From Selenomonas sp963544755 (lineage in GTDB: Bacteria > Bacillota > Negativicutes > Selenomonadales > Selenomonadaceae), in assembly GCA_963544755.1 (NCBI GenBank), contig CAUUGH010000003.1:1-64000 (forward strand): a stretch of DNA of 64,000 nucleotides. Direction: 5' to 3'. Below are positions 52,093 to 59,867 of this stretch, one piece after another. The notes beneath the pieces were generated by a model. It did not search any database. It was not told the origin of the DNA and saw only the letters and a program-made list of their open reading frames with translations. Within the stretch, counting starts at the first letter, position 1. Every line of letters starts with the position of its first letter. Made by a program: the position numbers and the translations under genes.

Positions 52093-52737
52093 CTAAGGAG
52101 TTTTAATCTTTGCTAAAGGATCGGTAAGCTCTTTTACAGCGCCGCCTGCAATAGCCCAAAGATAAAGACTTGCGGTACTTGCATAAGGAGAGTATCGTTT
52201 TTTGTAACGCTCAAACCGCTTGCGGTCGATCTCTTTATGGCGATAGAGCATCCTAAGACCGCGCTTTATGCCAAGATCGCCGAAACTTAAAACATCAGAT
52301 CGACAAAAAGTAAAGATCAAAAGCATCTCTGCCGTCCAAGTACCGACACCCTTTAGCAAAGAAAGCTCCGCGATGACATCGGCATCGGGCATCTTCGCTA
52401 ACGCTTCAATATTAAAGCTGCCGCTTGCCACTTTAGAAGCAAATTCTAAAATATAGTCTGCCTTGCGAAAACTCGTGCCGATAGCCTTTAGCTCATCTCT
52501 TCCCAAAAAGAGCAGCGTAGCTGCATCTACCTTAGCGACCTTTTTTAGTAAGCGTTCCCAGATAGCTTCTTGTGCCTTCATGGAGATTTGCTGACCGATG
52601 ATGTGCTGTACGACAGCAGAAAATACATCGTCGTTAACAGGTCGTCTAAGCACGCCGAGCTGCTCGATAACCGCAGCGAGTTTTTTATCTTTCGCTTTTA
52701 AGTAGGCGCATGCTTTTTTTTCACAAAGAACAAACAT
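52093..52737 (-). CDS. HhH-GPD DNA glycosylase, AlkA/3-methyladenine type
   Basis: 214 residues from the ATG at 52737, ten bases after AAAGGA; an ATG nine bases earlier almost touches that site. FSAVVQHIIGQQISMKAQEAIWERL, the helix-hairpin-helix LSLLKGVGTWTAEMLLIFTF and the catalytic Asp in VLSFGDLGIKRGL are typical of AlkA-like enzymes that remove alkylated bases. It lacks the N-terminal domain of E. coli AlkA and has no iron-sulfur cluster motif. It is convergent with the transporter operon. Confidence 0.9.
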   Translation of the reverse strand: MFVLCEKKACAYLKAKDKKLAAVIEQLGVLRRPVNDDVFSAVVQHIIGQQISMKAQEAIWERLLKKVAKVDAATLLFLGRDELKAIGTSFRKADYILEFASKVASGSFNIEALAKMPDADVIAELSLLKGVGTWTAEMLLIFTFCRSDVLSFGDLGIKRGLRMLYRHKEIDRKRFERYKKRYSPYASTASLYLWAIAGGAVKELTDPLAKIKTP

Positions 52738-52871
52738 AAAAGTCATATCCTTTCTTTAAATATGTGCAGCACTTTTCTTACGATAATAGAAAAATCGCCT
52801 AAAAGCAAGCATTTTCGTGCAGTTAAGCGCCGCTAGCGCTGCAACTTTACTGCAATCTTTTTTTGCAGAGC

Positions 52872-52900
52872 TTGACAGTCGCTAAGAAAGCCGCTATAAT
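52872..52900 (+). promoter_or_regulatory. promoter of the tRNA-Tyr/tRNA-Met pair
   Basis: Perfect TTGACA (52872-52877), 17 bases, perfect TATAAT (52895-52900). Confidence 0.92.
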
Positions 52901-52931
52901 AGTAATGTTTCACTTTGCGGTGAACAATCAT

Positions 52932-53017
52932 GGGTAGGTGCCCGAGTGGTTAAAGGGAACAGACTGTAAATCTGTCATCTTCGGATTACGATGGTTCGAA
53001 TCCATCCCTGCCCACCA
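52932..53017 (+). tRNA. tRNA-Tyr (anticodon GTA)
   Basis: 86 bases with a long variable arm. The acceptor stem GGGTAGG pairs with CCTGCCC, the anticodon loop reads CTGTAAA (GTA), the T loop is TTCGAAT, and CCA is encoded at the 3' end. Confidence 0.96.
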
Positions 53018-53019
53018 GC

Positions 53020-53096
53020 GGCGGCATAGCTCAGTTGGCTAGAGCATACGGTTCATACCCGTAGTGTCCGGAGTTCAAATCTCTGTGCCGCCACCA
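53020..53096 (+). tRNA. tRNA-Met (anticodon CAT)
   Basis: 77 bases. GGCGGCA pairs with TGCCGCC, the anticodon stem is TACGG/CCGTA with loop TTCATAC, and CCA is encoded. The overall text is that of elongator tRNA-Met. A tRNA-Ile with modified C34 cannot be fully excluded but is less likely. Confidence 0.94.
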
Positions 53097-53106
53097 TGTA
53101 TTTATC

Positions 53107-53137
53107 GTCCTCACGTCATAAGGCGTGGGGGCTTTTT
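53107..53137 (+). terminator. intrinsic terminator after the tRNA pair
   Basis: GTCCTCACG and CGTGGGGGC form a stem with two G-T pairs around an eight-base loop, followed by TTTTT. Confidence 0.75.
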
Positions 53138-53170
53138 GACGTCTTGGCTATCTATAAAATCGTGTGCATT

Positions 53171-53199
53171 TTGCATATGGCAAAATTATTTAATATAAA
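53171..53199 (+). promoter_or_regulatory. promoter upstream of the first chemoreceptor
   Basis: TTGCAT at 53171-53176, a 17-base spacer and TATAAA at 53194-53199. Confidence 0.55.
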
Positions 53200-53296
53200 T
53201 AATTAGACTTAATAAAAATAGTCAATTTGTCGATAAAGGGTAAAGGTATATATGAATATAGAGCCTTGAAATTACAAGTTGTATGGAGAAAAACGC

Positions 53297-55267
53297 ATGA
53301 ACCTCAAAACAAAGATGCTGATAAGCATTGGCATCCCTTTGCTGCTCGTATTCACCATTATGGGAACGATCATCTATATGATGGCAAACAGTGGGCTTAG
53401 GGCACTGACAGAGATCGGCATGGAGCAGTGTGCTAATCGCTATGTGGAAAATATTGACGGGAATTTTCATGAGCAGACGGCTCTACTTGATGCTATCGCT
53501 ATGAATTGGAGCACGCTGATGCCGACAGGCGCAGCTTTGCAAGAAGCGTTAGAAACGATCGGTAAGCGTGAGGGCGTGTATTTTTTTGCCGTAGCCTATC
53601 CTGACGGCTCGGCAGTAGGCAGTACGCCGCTGCCGCCAGGGATTGATGCACGCTCTCGCGTTTGGTATAAGCCGGCTTTATTGTCAGATGCTGTGCAGGT
53701 ATGTCCGGTGTATAAAAGTGTAACTGACGGTAAAGAGGTCATCACGCTAAGTAAGGCGATACGCAATAAAAACGGAGATCTTGTCGCTATATTGGCATTA
53801 GATCTTTTGCTGGATAATTTAACGGGGTCGCTTAAAGATGTCAAGATTGGCGAAAACGGTTCGCTAGCTGTTTTAGGAGCAGATGGCGAATTTATCTATC
53901 ATAAGAAATTTCATATAGACGATGCGCCGCTTTATGAGATGGACGGCGGTAAGTATAAGGACTTAGCAGCAGAATTTTTATCAGAAAAGTCACAGATGTT
54001 TGAAGCGACATTTGAAGGCGTAGACAAGTTTTATCAGACAGTGCCGATAGATTCAACAGGCTGGCATATAGTCATCGAAGTGCCGCAGTCTGAGGCGTTT
54101 TCGGCAGCGACGAAGATGCTTTATGCAACGATCATCATATGTGCTTTGGCGCTGCTCTTGCTGAGTGCTATCACATATTATTTTTTGACGAAGATGATAA
54201 AGCCGCTAGCTTTTCTTTCAGAAACGATGAGTTTCATCGCTAAGGGCGATCTTACGCATACCGTAGTGGCAAGTGAGCGCAGTGATGAAATCGGCGTTTT
54301 ACAAAATAGCTCTAACCAAATGATTAAAACGCTAAGAAAAATGGTAGAAAATACATCAAAAGCAGCCGATCAGGTACTAGAATCGTCAAAGGCTCTTTCG
54401 GCAAGCTCTACGCAGACAGCGAACGCATCACAGTCTGCGGCGGAAGCTGTTATAGATATAGCTGAACGGGCGGCAGAGCAAAGTGATATTGCAGAGATGG
54501 CAAATGATGTTGCCCATAGCATGGGCGATCAGACACAAGACATCATAAAAGCGGTGGCGGCGTCAACGAATATGGCGATAAAAACAAAGGGAGCGACGGC
54601 AAAAGGTCGCCTCGCCCTGGAAAAAGCTGTAACAGGCGTTGAAAGCCTTGCCGCAGGTGCCGCTAAAGTCGGCACGGCGGTGCAAAATCTTTATGAAGGA
54701 TCGAAAAATATCAAAGAAATCAATGATCTTATCACAAATATCGCAGGTCAGACGAAGCTGCTCGCGCTAAATGCCAGCATTGAGGCGGCGCGTGCCGGTG
54801 AGCAGGGGAAGGGATTTGCCGTAGTCGCCGCTGAGGTGCGAAAGCTTGCCGAGCAAAGTGAGCAGGCGGCGCAAGAGATCAGCACGGTACTTGGACAAAA
54901 CACCTCGCAGATAGAAAACGCCTTTTCCTTGACAAAAGAACAAGAAGCCGAAGTAAAAGAAAGCGTAGCAGATGTGCGCGCTGCCGATGAAAAATTTGCA
55001 AGCATTGCAGCATCTATCGGGGCTTTAACAGGAGAAATTGATCAGATAACGTCAGATATAAGCGTATTAAAAAATGATTATCAAAGTACAGTGGCGACGG
55101 TGCAGCAGGTCAGCACCTTGTCACAGCAGATGCAGCAAAAAGCAACGGACGTTTCTGCCGTATCTGAAGAGCAAGCAGCATCAGCAGAAGAGATCGCCGC
55201 TGCAAGTCACGCACTTTCTTCGCTCGCACAGGATTTACATAAAGGTGTAGCGGCTTTTAGGCTCTAA
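53297..55267 (+). CDS. methyl-accepting chemotaxis protein with dCache sensor (first of two)
   Basis: 656 residues. A membrane helix (7-28) is followed by a periplasmic double-Cache domain with ARSRVWYKPALLSD and VTDGKEVITLSKAI, in which the RxWY pattern resembles amino-acid or amine sensing Cache domains. A second membrane helix (about 278-300), a HAMP domain (PLAFLSETMSFIAKGDLTH) and the signalling hairpin (ITNIAGQTKLLALNASIEAARAGEQGKGFAVVAAEVRKLAEQ) come next. The C-terminus (ALSSLAQDLHKGVAAFRL) lacks the CheR-docking pentapeptide. The ATG at 53297 follows TGGAGAA. Ligand unknown. Confidence 0.93.
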   Translation: MNLKTKMLISIGIPLLLVFTIMGTIIYMMANSGLRALTEIGMEQCANRYVENIDGNFHEQTALLDAIAMNWSTLMPTGAALQEALETIGKREGVYFFAVAYPDGSAVGSTPLPPGIDARSRVWYKPALLSDAVQVCPVYKSVTDGKEVITLSKAIRNKNGDLVAILALDLLLDNLTGSLKDVKIGENGSLAVLGADGEFIYHKKFHIDDAPLYEMDGGKYKDLAAEFLSEKSQMFEATFEGVDKFYQTVPIDSTGWHIVIEVPQSEAFSAATKMLYATIIICALALLLLSAITYYFLTKMIKPLAFLSETMSFIAKGDLTHTVVASERSDEIGVLQNSSNQMIKTLRKMVENTSKAADQVLESSKALSASSTQTANASQSAAEAVIDIAERAAEQSDIAEMANDVAHSMGDQTQDIIKAVAASTNMAIKTKGATAKGRLALEKAVTGVESLAAGAAKVGTAVQNLYEGSKNIKEINDLITNIAGQTKLLALNASIEAARAGEQGKGFAVVAAEVRKLAEQSEQAAQEISTVLGQNTSQIENAFSLTKEQEAEVKESVADVRAADEKFASIAASIGALTGEIDQITSDISVLKNDYQSTVATVQQVSTLSQQMQQKATDVSAVSEEQAASAEEIAAASHALSSLAQDLHKGVAAFRL

Positions 55268-55273
55268 ACATGG

Positions 55274-55301
55274 AAGGGATTGCAGTGACAATCCCTTTTT
55301 T
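55274..55301 (+). terminator. intrinsic terminator between the two chemoreceptor genes
   Basis: AAGGGATTG, a six-base loop and CAATCCCTT, followed by TTTT. Confidence 0.85.
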
Positions 55302-55346
55302 CGTTCACTGCGATAAGGATTATTTATAAAAAAGGAGGAAGCAAAA

Positions 55347-57314
55347 ATGAAACTTAAGTCCAAGATGCTTTTAGGAATTGGCGTACCTTTGTTCGTTGTA
55401 TTTACGTTGATGGGTATTATCGTATATATTTTGGCAAGCAGCGGACTTCGAGAGGCGCGTATGGCTGCGATGGCAGAGCTTTCCGGGCATAGTGCAGCGA
55501 TCATTGACGGGGATTTACTGGGAAAAAGTGAAGCCTTAGAAATTATCGCTGTAAATTGGTCATGTAGTATGCCTCAAGGTAACTCCTTGTCAATGGCTGT
55601 TTCGCGACTAGGGGAACGGCCGGATGTGCAGGGGGTATATATCGGTAGGCCTGATGGCAGCTATGTGTCAAATATAGATCTGCCGAAAGATTACGATCCG
55701 CGTACACGCAGTTGGTATAAGAGCGCGGCAGCTTCCGATAAGGTAGAGATCTCTGATGTCTACCGGACAGCATCAGATCATACAAATGTCGTAACGCTAA
55801 GTCGTGCGGTGCATCGAGATGGTGAGATGATAGGGGTCATCGGCGTAAATATCTCACTAGATCAGATAACGTCATTTTTGCACGATATTAAAGTTGGCGA
55901 AACCGGCTCTATTTTTGTTTTAGGATCGGATAGCGAATATATTTACCATAAAAAATATACGCTCGCTGATCCGCCGCTTGCCGAAATGGAAGGCGGCAAA
56001 TACCGAGAGCTGGCTGCACAACTTACAAAAGATCAAGCGGTGTTTTTAGATGCCGAGTTTGATGGCATAGATAAATTTTATCATGCAGAGCCGATCGGCT
56101 CTACAGGCTGGCACATAGTCATTGAGATGCCGCACGCCGAAGCCTTTGCCGCAGCAACACATATGGCATATTTTATTATTGGCGTAAGTATTGTCGCCCT
56201 CATGCTCTTAGGCGGCATCATCTATTATTTTCTCTTAGGCATACTTTCTTCTTTAGAAACCTTATCAGAAACGATGAGCTTTATAGCTAACGGCGATTTT
56301 AGGCATAGAACAAAGGTAAGCGAACGTACCGATGAAATTGGTATTTTGCAAAAAAGTGCAAGCCAAATGCTTTTGATGCTGCGTAAGATGGTTCAAGACA
56401 CCTCAAAAGCAGCCGAGCAGGTACTTGCATCGTCTACAGAGCTTACGGTAAGCTCGACGCACACGGCAAACGCTGCCGGATCTGCGGCAGAAGCTGTATC
56501 TGACATCGCCGAACGGGTCGCCGAGCAAAATGATATTGTAGATAAGGCTAACGATGTCGCACACAATATGAGCGAACAGACACAAAATATTGCAAGTGTC
56601 GTCAATGCATCAACGAAGGTCGTACATGATACAGAGCAAGCTACGACAGAAGGTCGAGAAGCACTCGAAAAAGTGGTCAAAGGCGTTGAAAATCTTGTAG
56701 AAAATGCTACACAGGTGGATGTCGCTGTAAAAAATCTCTATGACGGCTCGAAAAACATCAAGGAAATCAACGAAGTCATAACAAACATCGCAGGCCAGAC
56801 GAAGCTACTTGCGCTAAACGCAGAGATTGAAGCGGCTCGCGCAGGCGAGCAAGGCAAAGGATTTTCCGTTGTCGCAAATGAAGTGCGAAAGCTCGCCGAA
56901 CAAAGCGAGCAGGCAGCACAAGAGATCGGCACGGTCATTGGTAAAAACACCGCTCACATAGAAAGCGTTTTCGCCCTGACAAAAACACAAGCTAACGAAG
57001 TAAAGTCAAATGTTGGCGACGTAAAGGCGGCAGATGAGAAGTTTTCCAGTATTGCCGCGTCGATCCATGCCTTGATCGAGCAGGTTGGCAATGTAGGAAA
57101 CAGCACGCTTGCGCTGGAAAAATATTGTAAGGTTACATTAGAAACGGTAAAAGATGTCCGAGAACTTTCTAAGGTGGTCGGGCAAAAAGCAACGGACGTT
57201 TCTGCCGTATCTGAAGAACAAGCGGCATCAGCAGAAGAGATCGCCGCTGCAAGCCACACACTTTCTGATTTAGCACAAGAGCTGCAAAAAGGCGTTGGTA
57301 AATTTCAGCTTTGA
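55347..57314 (+). CDS. methyl-accepting chemotaxis protein with dCache sensor (second of two)
   Basis: 655 residues, a paralogue of the preceding receptor with the same order: membrane helix, dCache (DPRTRSWYKSAAASDKVEIS; HTNVVTLSRAVH), membrane helix, HAMP (LETLSETMSFIANGDFRH) and signalling hairpin (ITNIAGQTKLLALNAEIEA). The sensor halves differ clearly while the tips are almost the same, and the last 75 bases before the stop region are nearly identical in DNA, as if exchanged between the copies. The start ATG at 55347 follows AAGGAGGAAG. The two probably sense different ligands. Confidence 0.93.
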   Translation: MKLKSKMLLGIGVPLFVVFTLMGIIVYILASSGLREARMAAMAELSGHSAAIIDGDLLGKSEALEIIAVNWSCSMPQGNSLSMAVSRLGERPDVQGVYIGRPDGSYVSNIDLPKDYDPRTRSWYKSAAASDKVEISDVYRTASDHTNVVTLSRAVHRDGEMIGVIGVNISLDQITSFLHDIKVGETGSIFVLGSDSEYIYHKKYTLADPPLAEMEGGKYRELAAQLTKDQAVFLDAEFDGIDKFYHAEPIGSTGWHIVIEMPHAEAFAAATHMAYFIIGVSIVALMLLGGIIYYFLLGILSSLETLSETMSFIANGDFRHRTKVSERTDEIGILQKSASQMLLMLRKMVQDTSKAAEQVLASSTELTVSSTHTANAAGSAAEAVSDIAERVAEQNDIVDKANDVAHNMSEQTQNIASVVNASTKVVHDTEQATTEGREALEKVVKGVENLVENATQVDVAVKNLYDGSKNIKEINEVITNIAGQTKLLALNAEIEAARAGEQGKGFSVVANEVRKLAEQSEQAAQEIGTVIGKNTAHIESVFALTKTQANEVKSNVGDVKAADEKFSSIAASIHALIEQVGNVGNSTLALEKYCKVTLETVKDVRELSKVVGQKATDVSAVSEEQAASAEEIAAASHTLSDLAQELQKGVGKFQL

Positions 57315-57394
57315 AAATATTATTGCTTTGTATCTTTTAAAAGACAAGGAAAAAGTATTTTCCTGAAAAAACATTTTTTAAAGGAGGCTTTATC

Positions 57395-58123
57395 ATGTGG
57401 AAAAATCTTTTATTTTTCCTGCTTGCCGTTACCGTCAGCGTGTTTTTTGTCGGCATTTCATCGCTTGAAGCGGCAAAGGCAAATAACAAGCCCGAGTGCG
57501 TCGAGCTTGTTATGGTGCTAGATAAAAGCGGCTCGATGTCCGGCTTAGAGTCTGACACGATAGGCGGCTTTAATGCCATGATCAAGAAAGAAAAAAATCT
57601 CGGTGTAAAAGTCAATGTAACGACGGTGTTATTTAGCGATGAGATAGATACGATCTACGACCGTGAAGATATTCATTACATCAAGCCGCTTACAGAAGAA
57701 GACTACGAAGTAGGTGGCATGACAGCGCTCTTAGATGCCGTAGGCTCGACCATACTCAAGGTAGCAAATACGAAAGACATCAAGAAAAAAGGCGTAAAAG
57801 TCGTCTTTGTCATCATAACGGACGGCATGGAAAATGCTAGCTTAGAGTTTACGAAAAAAGATGTAAAGCGGCTGATTTTGGAAAAACAGGAAAAAGATGA
57901 CTGGGATTTCATTTATCTTGGTGCAAACATTGACGCAGCGCAAGAAGCCGGCGATATTGGCGTTGATCGAAGTAACGCTGTAACTTACAGCAACACAAAA
58001 TCCGGCGTTCGTAAAAACTTCGAGGCGGTTGCCGCCTATATGCAAGAAACCGTTGACTCTGAAGAAGGTATCGTAAGTGAAAGTTGGAAAGAACACATCG
58101 AAAAGGACGAAACACAAGAGTAA
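57395..58123 (+). CDS. secreted or lipid-free anchored von Willebrand factor A domain protein
   Basis: 242 residues. The N-terminus is a signal peptide or membrane anchor (LLFFLLAVTVSVFFVGISSLEAA). The vWA domain has an intact metal site: DKSGSMSG (DxSxS), GMTALLDAV (Thr) and ITDGMENAS (Asp). Similar single-domain proteins bind partner proteins through Mg2+; no function can be assigned from context. The ATG at 57395 follows AAAGGAGG. It stands between the chemoreceptors and the export operon. Repeat copy J touches its stop codon. Confidence 0.85.
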   Translation: MWKNLLFFLLAVTVSVFFVGISSLEAAKANNKPECVELVMVLDKSGSMSGLESDTIGGFNAMIKKEKNLGVKVNVTTVLFSDEIDTIYDREDIHYIKPLTEEDYEVGGMTALLDAVGSTILKVANTKDIKKKGVKVVFVIITDGMENASLEFTKKDVKRLILEKQEKDDWDFIYLGANIDAAQEAGDIGVDRSNAVTYSNTKSGVRKNFEAVAAYMQETVDSEEGIVSESWKEHIEKDETQE

Positions 58124-58195
58124 AGAACTACTGCTAAATTTAGCTGCCCATCTTCATAAATTTAGGCGACTTTATTTTATCAGTAGTTCCTAAGG
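58122..58195 (-). repeat. dispersed palindromic repeat, copy J (minus orientation)
   Basis: On the minus strand it starts CCTTAGGAACTACTGATAAA and contains AATAAAGTCGCCTAAATTT, the family interior. The far end (AGCAGTAGTTCTTTA) overlaps the TAA stop of the vWA gene. Confidence 0.85.
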
Positions 58196-58208
58196 CATTT
58201 AAAAAAGA

Positions 58209-58243
58209 ATCTTGCCCCACAGTTTATGGCTGTGGGGCAAGAT
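58209..58243. terminator. strong hairpin, probable terminator after the vWA gene
   Basis: ATCTTGCCCCACAG and CTGTGGGGCAAGAT form a perfect 14-pair stem with a seven-base loop. AAAAAAG precedes it but no T tract follows on the plus strand, so it would end transcription better on the minus strand. Confidence 0.6.
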
Positions 58244-58261
58244 AGATCTGTTAACAAGCAG

Positions 58262-58300
58262 CCGCTAAAATAAAAGTCATCGGGATTTTTATTTTAGCGG
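58262..58300. repeat. perfect 14-base inverted repeat, perhaps a minimal relative of the dispersed family
   Basis: CCGCTAAAATAAAA and TTTTATTTTAGCGG flank an 11-base loop (GTCATCGGGAT). The text TAAAATAAAAGTC resembles the left interior of the dispersed repeat (GATAAAATAAAGTCGC). Confidence 0.5.
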
Positions 58301-58362
58301 TAATTTTATGGTATTTTTTAAATATAAGACTATCTACCCATAACTAAATGGCATAATGTAGT

Positions 58363-58392
58363 TAGACAAGGTTCAATGTACCATGCTATAAT
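58363..58392 (+). promoter_or_regulatory. promoter of the tolC-NHLM export operon
   Basis: TAGACA at 58363-58368, 18 bases, and a perfect TATAAT at 58387-58392, about 75 bases before the first start codon. Confidence 0.7.
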
Positions 58393-58466
58393 AGTAGAAA
58401 ATTAAATCATACGCATTTTCAGTGGCATAGTTACAGATATTTTCATTGAATGAGGGTTAAAAATAT

Positions 58467-59846
58467 ATGAATAAGAAACAGCTTGCTTTGAAATGTTTGA
58501 CGGGGGTTTTGCTTTTTGGCAGCGTTTGCCTTAGTGCCGAGGCAGCGACGCTAAAGCTTTCTATTGCCGATAGTGTGACGCGAGCACTAGCTCTTGATCC
58601 GGCGATCTTAGCGGCAGAGGCTAACGCAGAGGCGGCATCATGGCAGCTTTTAAGTGCAAAGCGAGCGAAAGGACCAAAGCTTACTTGGTCATCGCAGGCA
58701 TTTTACCTTGGCGGCAAAGATTACGAAAACGCTCCTTTTGACAGACGTTTTAGCAATCGCTTGCAGCTTGAGATACCGCTTTATACAGGTGGGCAGCTAG
58801 AAGGTAGCGTGCGCGGCTATCGCTATCAGTCGGACATGGCAGAGCTTTTCATAGAGGGCGAAAGACAAGCGGTGCGCTTTCGTGTGCTTGAGGCGTATTA
58901 TGATGTCTTGCAGCGAAAAAACTTGTTGCAGGTCGCCGAAAGTGCTGTACACATGGCGAGTGAACAGCTTCATTTACTTAATATTCAATTCAATGAAGGA
59001 ACAGTAGCGCGTTCTGATGTCATTCAGATGCAAGTGCAGATGGCAGATTATCAGCAAAACCTCTTAAGCGCAGAAGGAAGTCTTGCCGTTGCTGAAACTA
59101 CACTTCGCTCTATCGTCGGTCTTTCAGAAGATACCGCAATCGAAACGAGCGACGCTTTTACCTACGAGCCTTATACCAAGACGCTAGAAGAATGTATCGA
59201 CTACGGGCTAAAAAATAGACCGGATCGCGCAGCGGCAGATTGTCGCATAAAACAGGCTAAGGCGCAAAAAAGCGTAGCTAAGAGTGCAAATCGTCCGCGT
59301 GTAGCCGGCGTTTTAAGTAAGACTATTGCAGGTGATGCACCTTTTAGTGATGATAGAAGCGAAAATTGGCAGATAGGTGCTGAAATTTCATGGAATATTT
59401 TTGATAACCAAGTGACGGCGGCAAATGTCAAAGCAGCCGAAAAAGCTACGGAAAAGCTCGTAGCTGATAAGATGGATAATGAGCGCACGATTCGCCTCGA
59501 TATAAAAAAGGCATATTGTGGCATGAAAACGGCAGAAGAAAAGATGCACACAGCAAAAGAAGCCGTAGAACAGGCAAAAAAGAACAACATTCTTGCCGAA
59601 GTGCGCTACAAAGAAGGCGTTGATATTTTGCTAAAAGTAATGGACGCGCAGGAAAAACTTGTACGCGCACGCACGAACTACTATACATCACTTTACGAAT
59701 ACAACCTAAATAAAGCGGCTCTAGAACGAGCGATGGGGGTCAGCGTGGCACTTGATGTCCCTCGCTATGTAAGAGCGCAGATAGAAGCATCGCCGCAAGA
59801 TGCAAAAAAAGCTGCCTCTTTATTGGCGTCCTTTCGGGCGCAATAA
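58467..59846 (+). CDS. TolC-family outer-membrane channel
   Basis: 459 residues with a signal peptide (LALKCLTGVLLFGSVCLSAEA). The mature part has the two repeated halves of outer-membrane efflux proteins: LSIADSVTRALALDPAILAAEANAEAA with FSNRLQLEIPLYTGGQLEGSV, and LEECIDYGLKNRPDRAAADCRIKQA with GAEISWNIFDNQVTAANVKAAEK. Long coiled-coil helices follow each. It forms the exit duct through the outer membrane, which shows the organism is diderm. First gene of the export operon. Confidence 0.92.
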   Translation: MNKKQLALKCLTGVLLFGSVCLSAEAATLKLSIADSVTRALALDPAILAAEANAEAASWQLLSAKRAKGPKLTWSSQAFYLGGKDYENAPFDRRFSNRLQLEIPLYTGGQLEGSVRGYRYQSDMAELFIEGERQAVRFRVLEAYYDVLQRKNLLQVAESAVHMASEQLHLLNIQFNEGTVARSDVIQMQVQMADYQQNLLSAEGSLAVAETTLRSIVGLSEDTAIETSDAFTYEPYTKTLEECIDYGLKNRPDRAAADCRIKQAKAQKSVAKSANRPRVAGVLSKTIAGDAPFSDDRSENWQIGAEISWNIFDNQVTAANVKAAEKATEKLVADKMDNERTIRLDIKKAYCGMKTAEEKMHTAKEAVEQAKKNNILAEVRYKEGVDILLKVMDAQEKLVRARTNYYTSLYEYNLNKAALERAMGVSVALDVPRYVRAQIEASPQDAKKAASLLASFRAQ

Positions 59847-59867
59847 GACGCTAAAAAGGAGAGAGGC

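Noticed and set aside
3843..58195. Repeats considered as a CRISPR array
   Set aside because: The copies are kilobases apart, palindromic and in both orientations, with no regular spacers and no cas genes.
3843..58195. Repeats considered as ordinary transcription terminators
   Set aside because: Ends are conserved far beyond what a terminator needs, T tracts are often missing, separate good terminators exist beside some copies (34038-34084, 38581-38609), and one copy lies between divergent genes.
58124..58466. Search for a precursor peptide of the NHLM exporter
   Set aside because: No short frame with a double-glycine leader or nitrile-hydratase-like leader is seen here or elsewhere in the last 8 kb.
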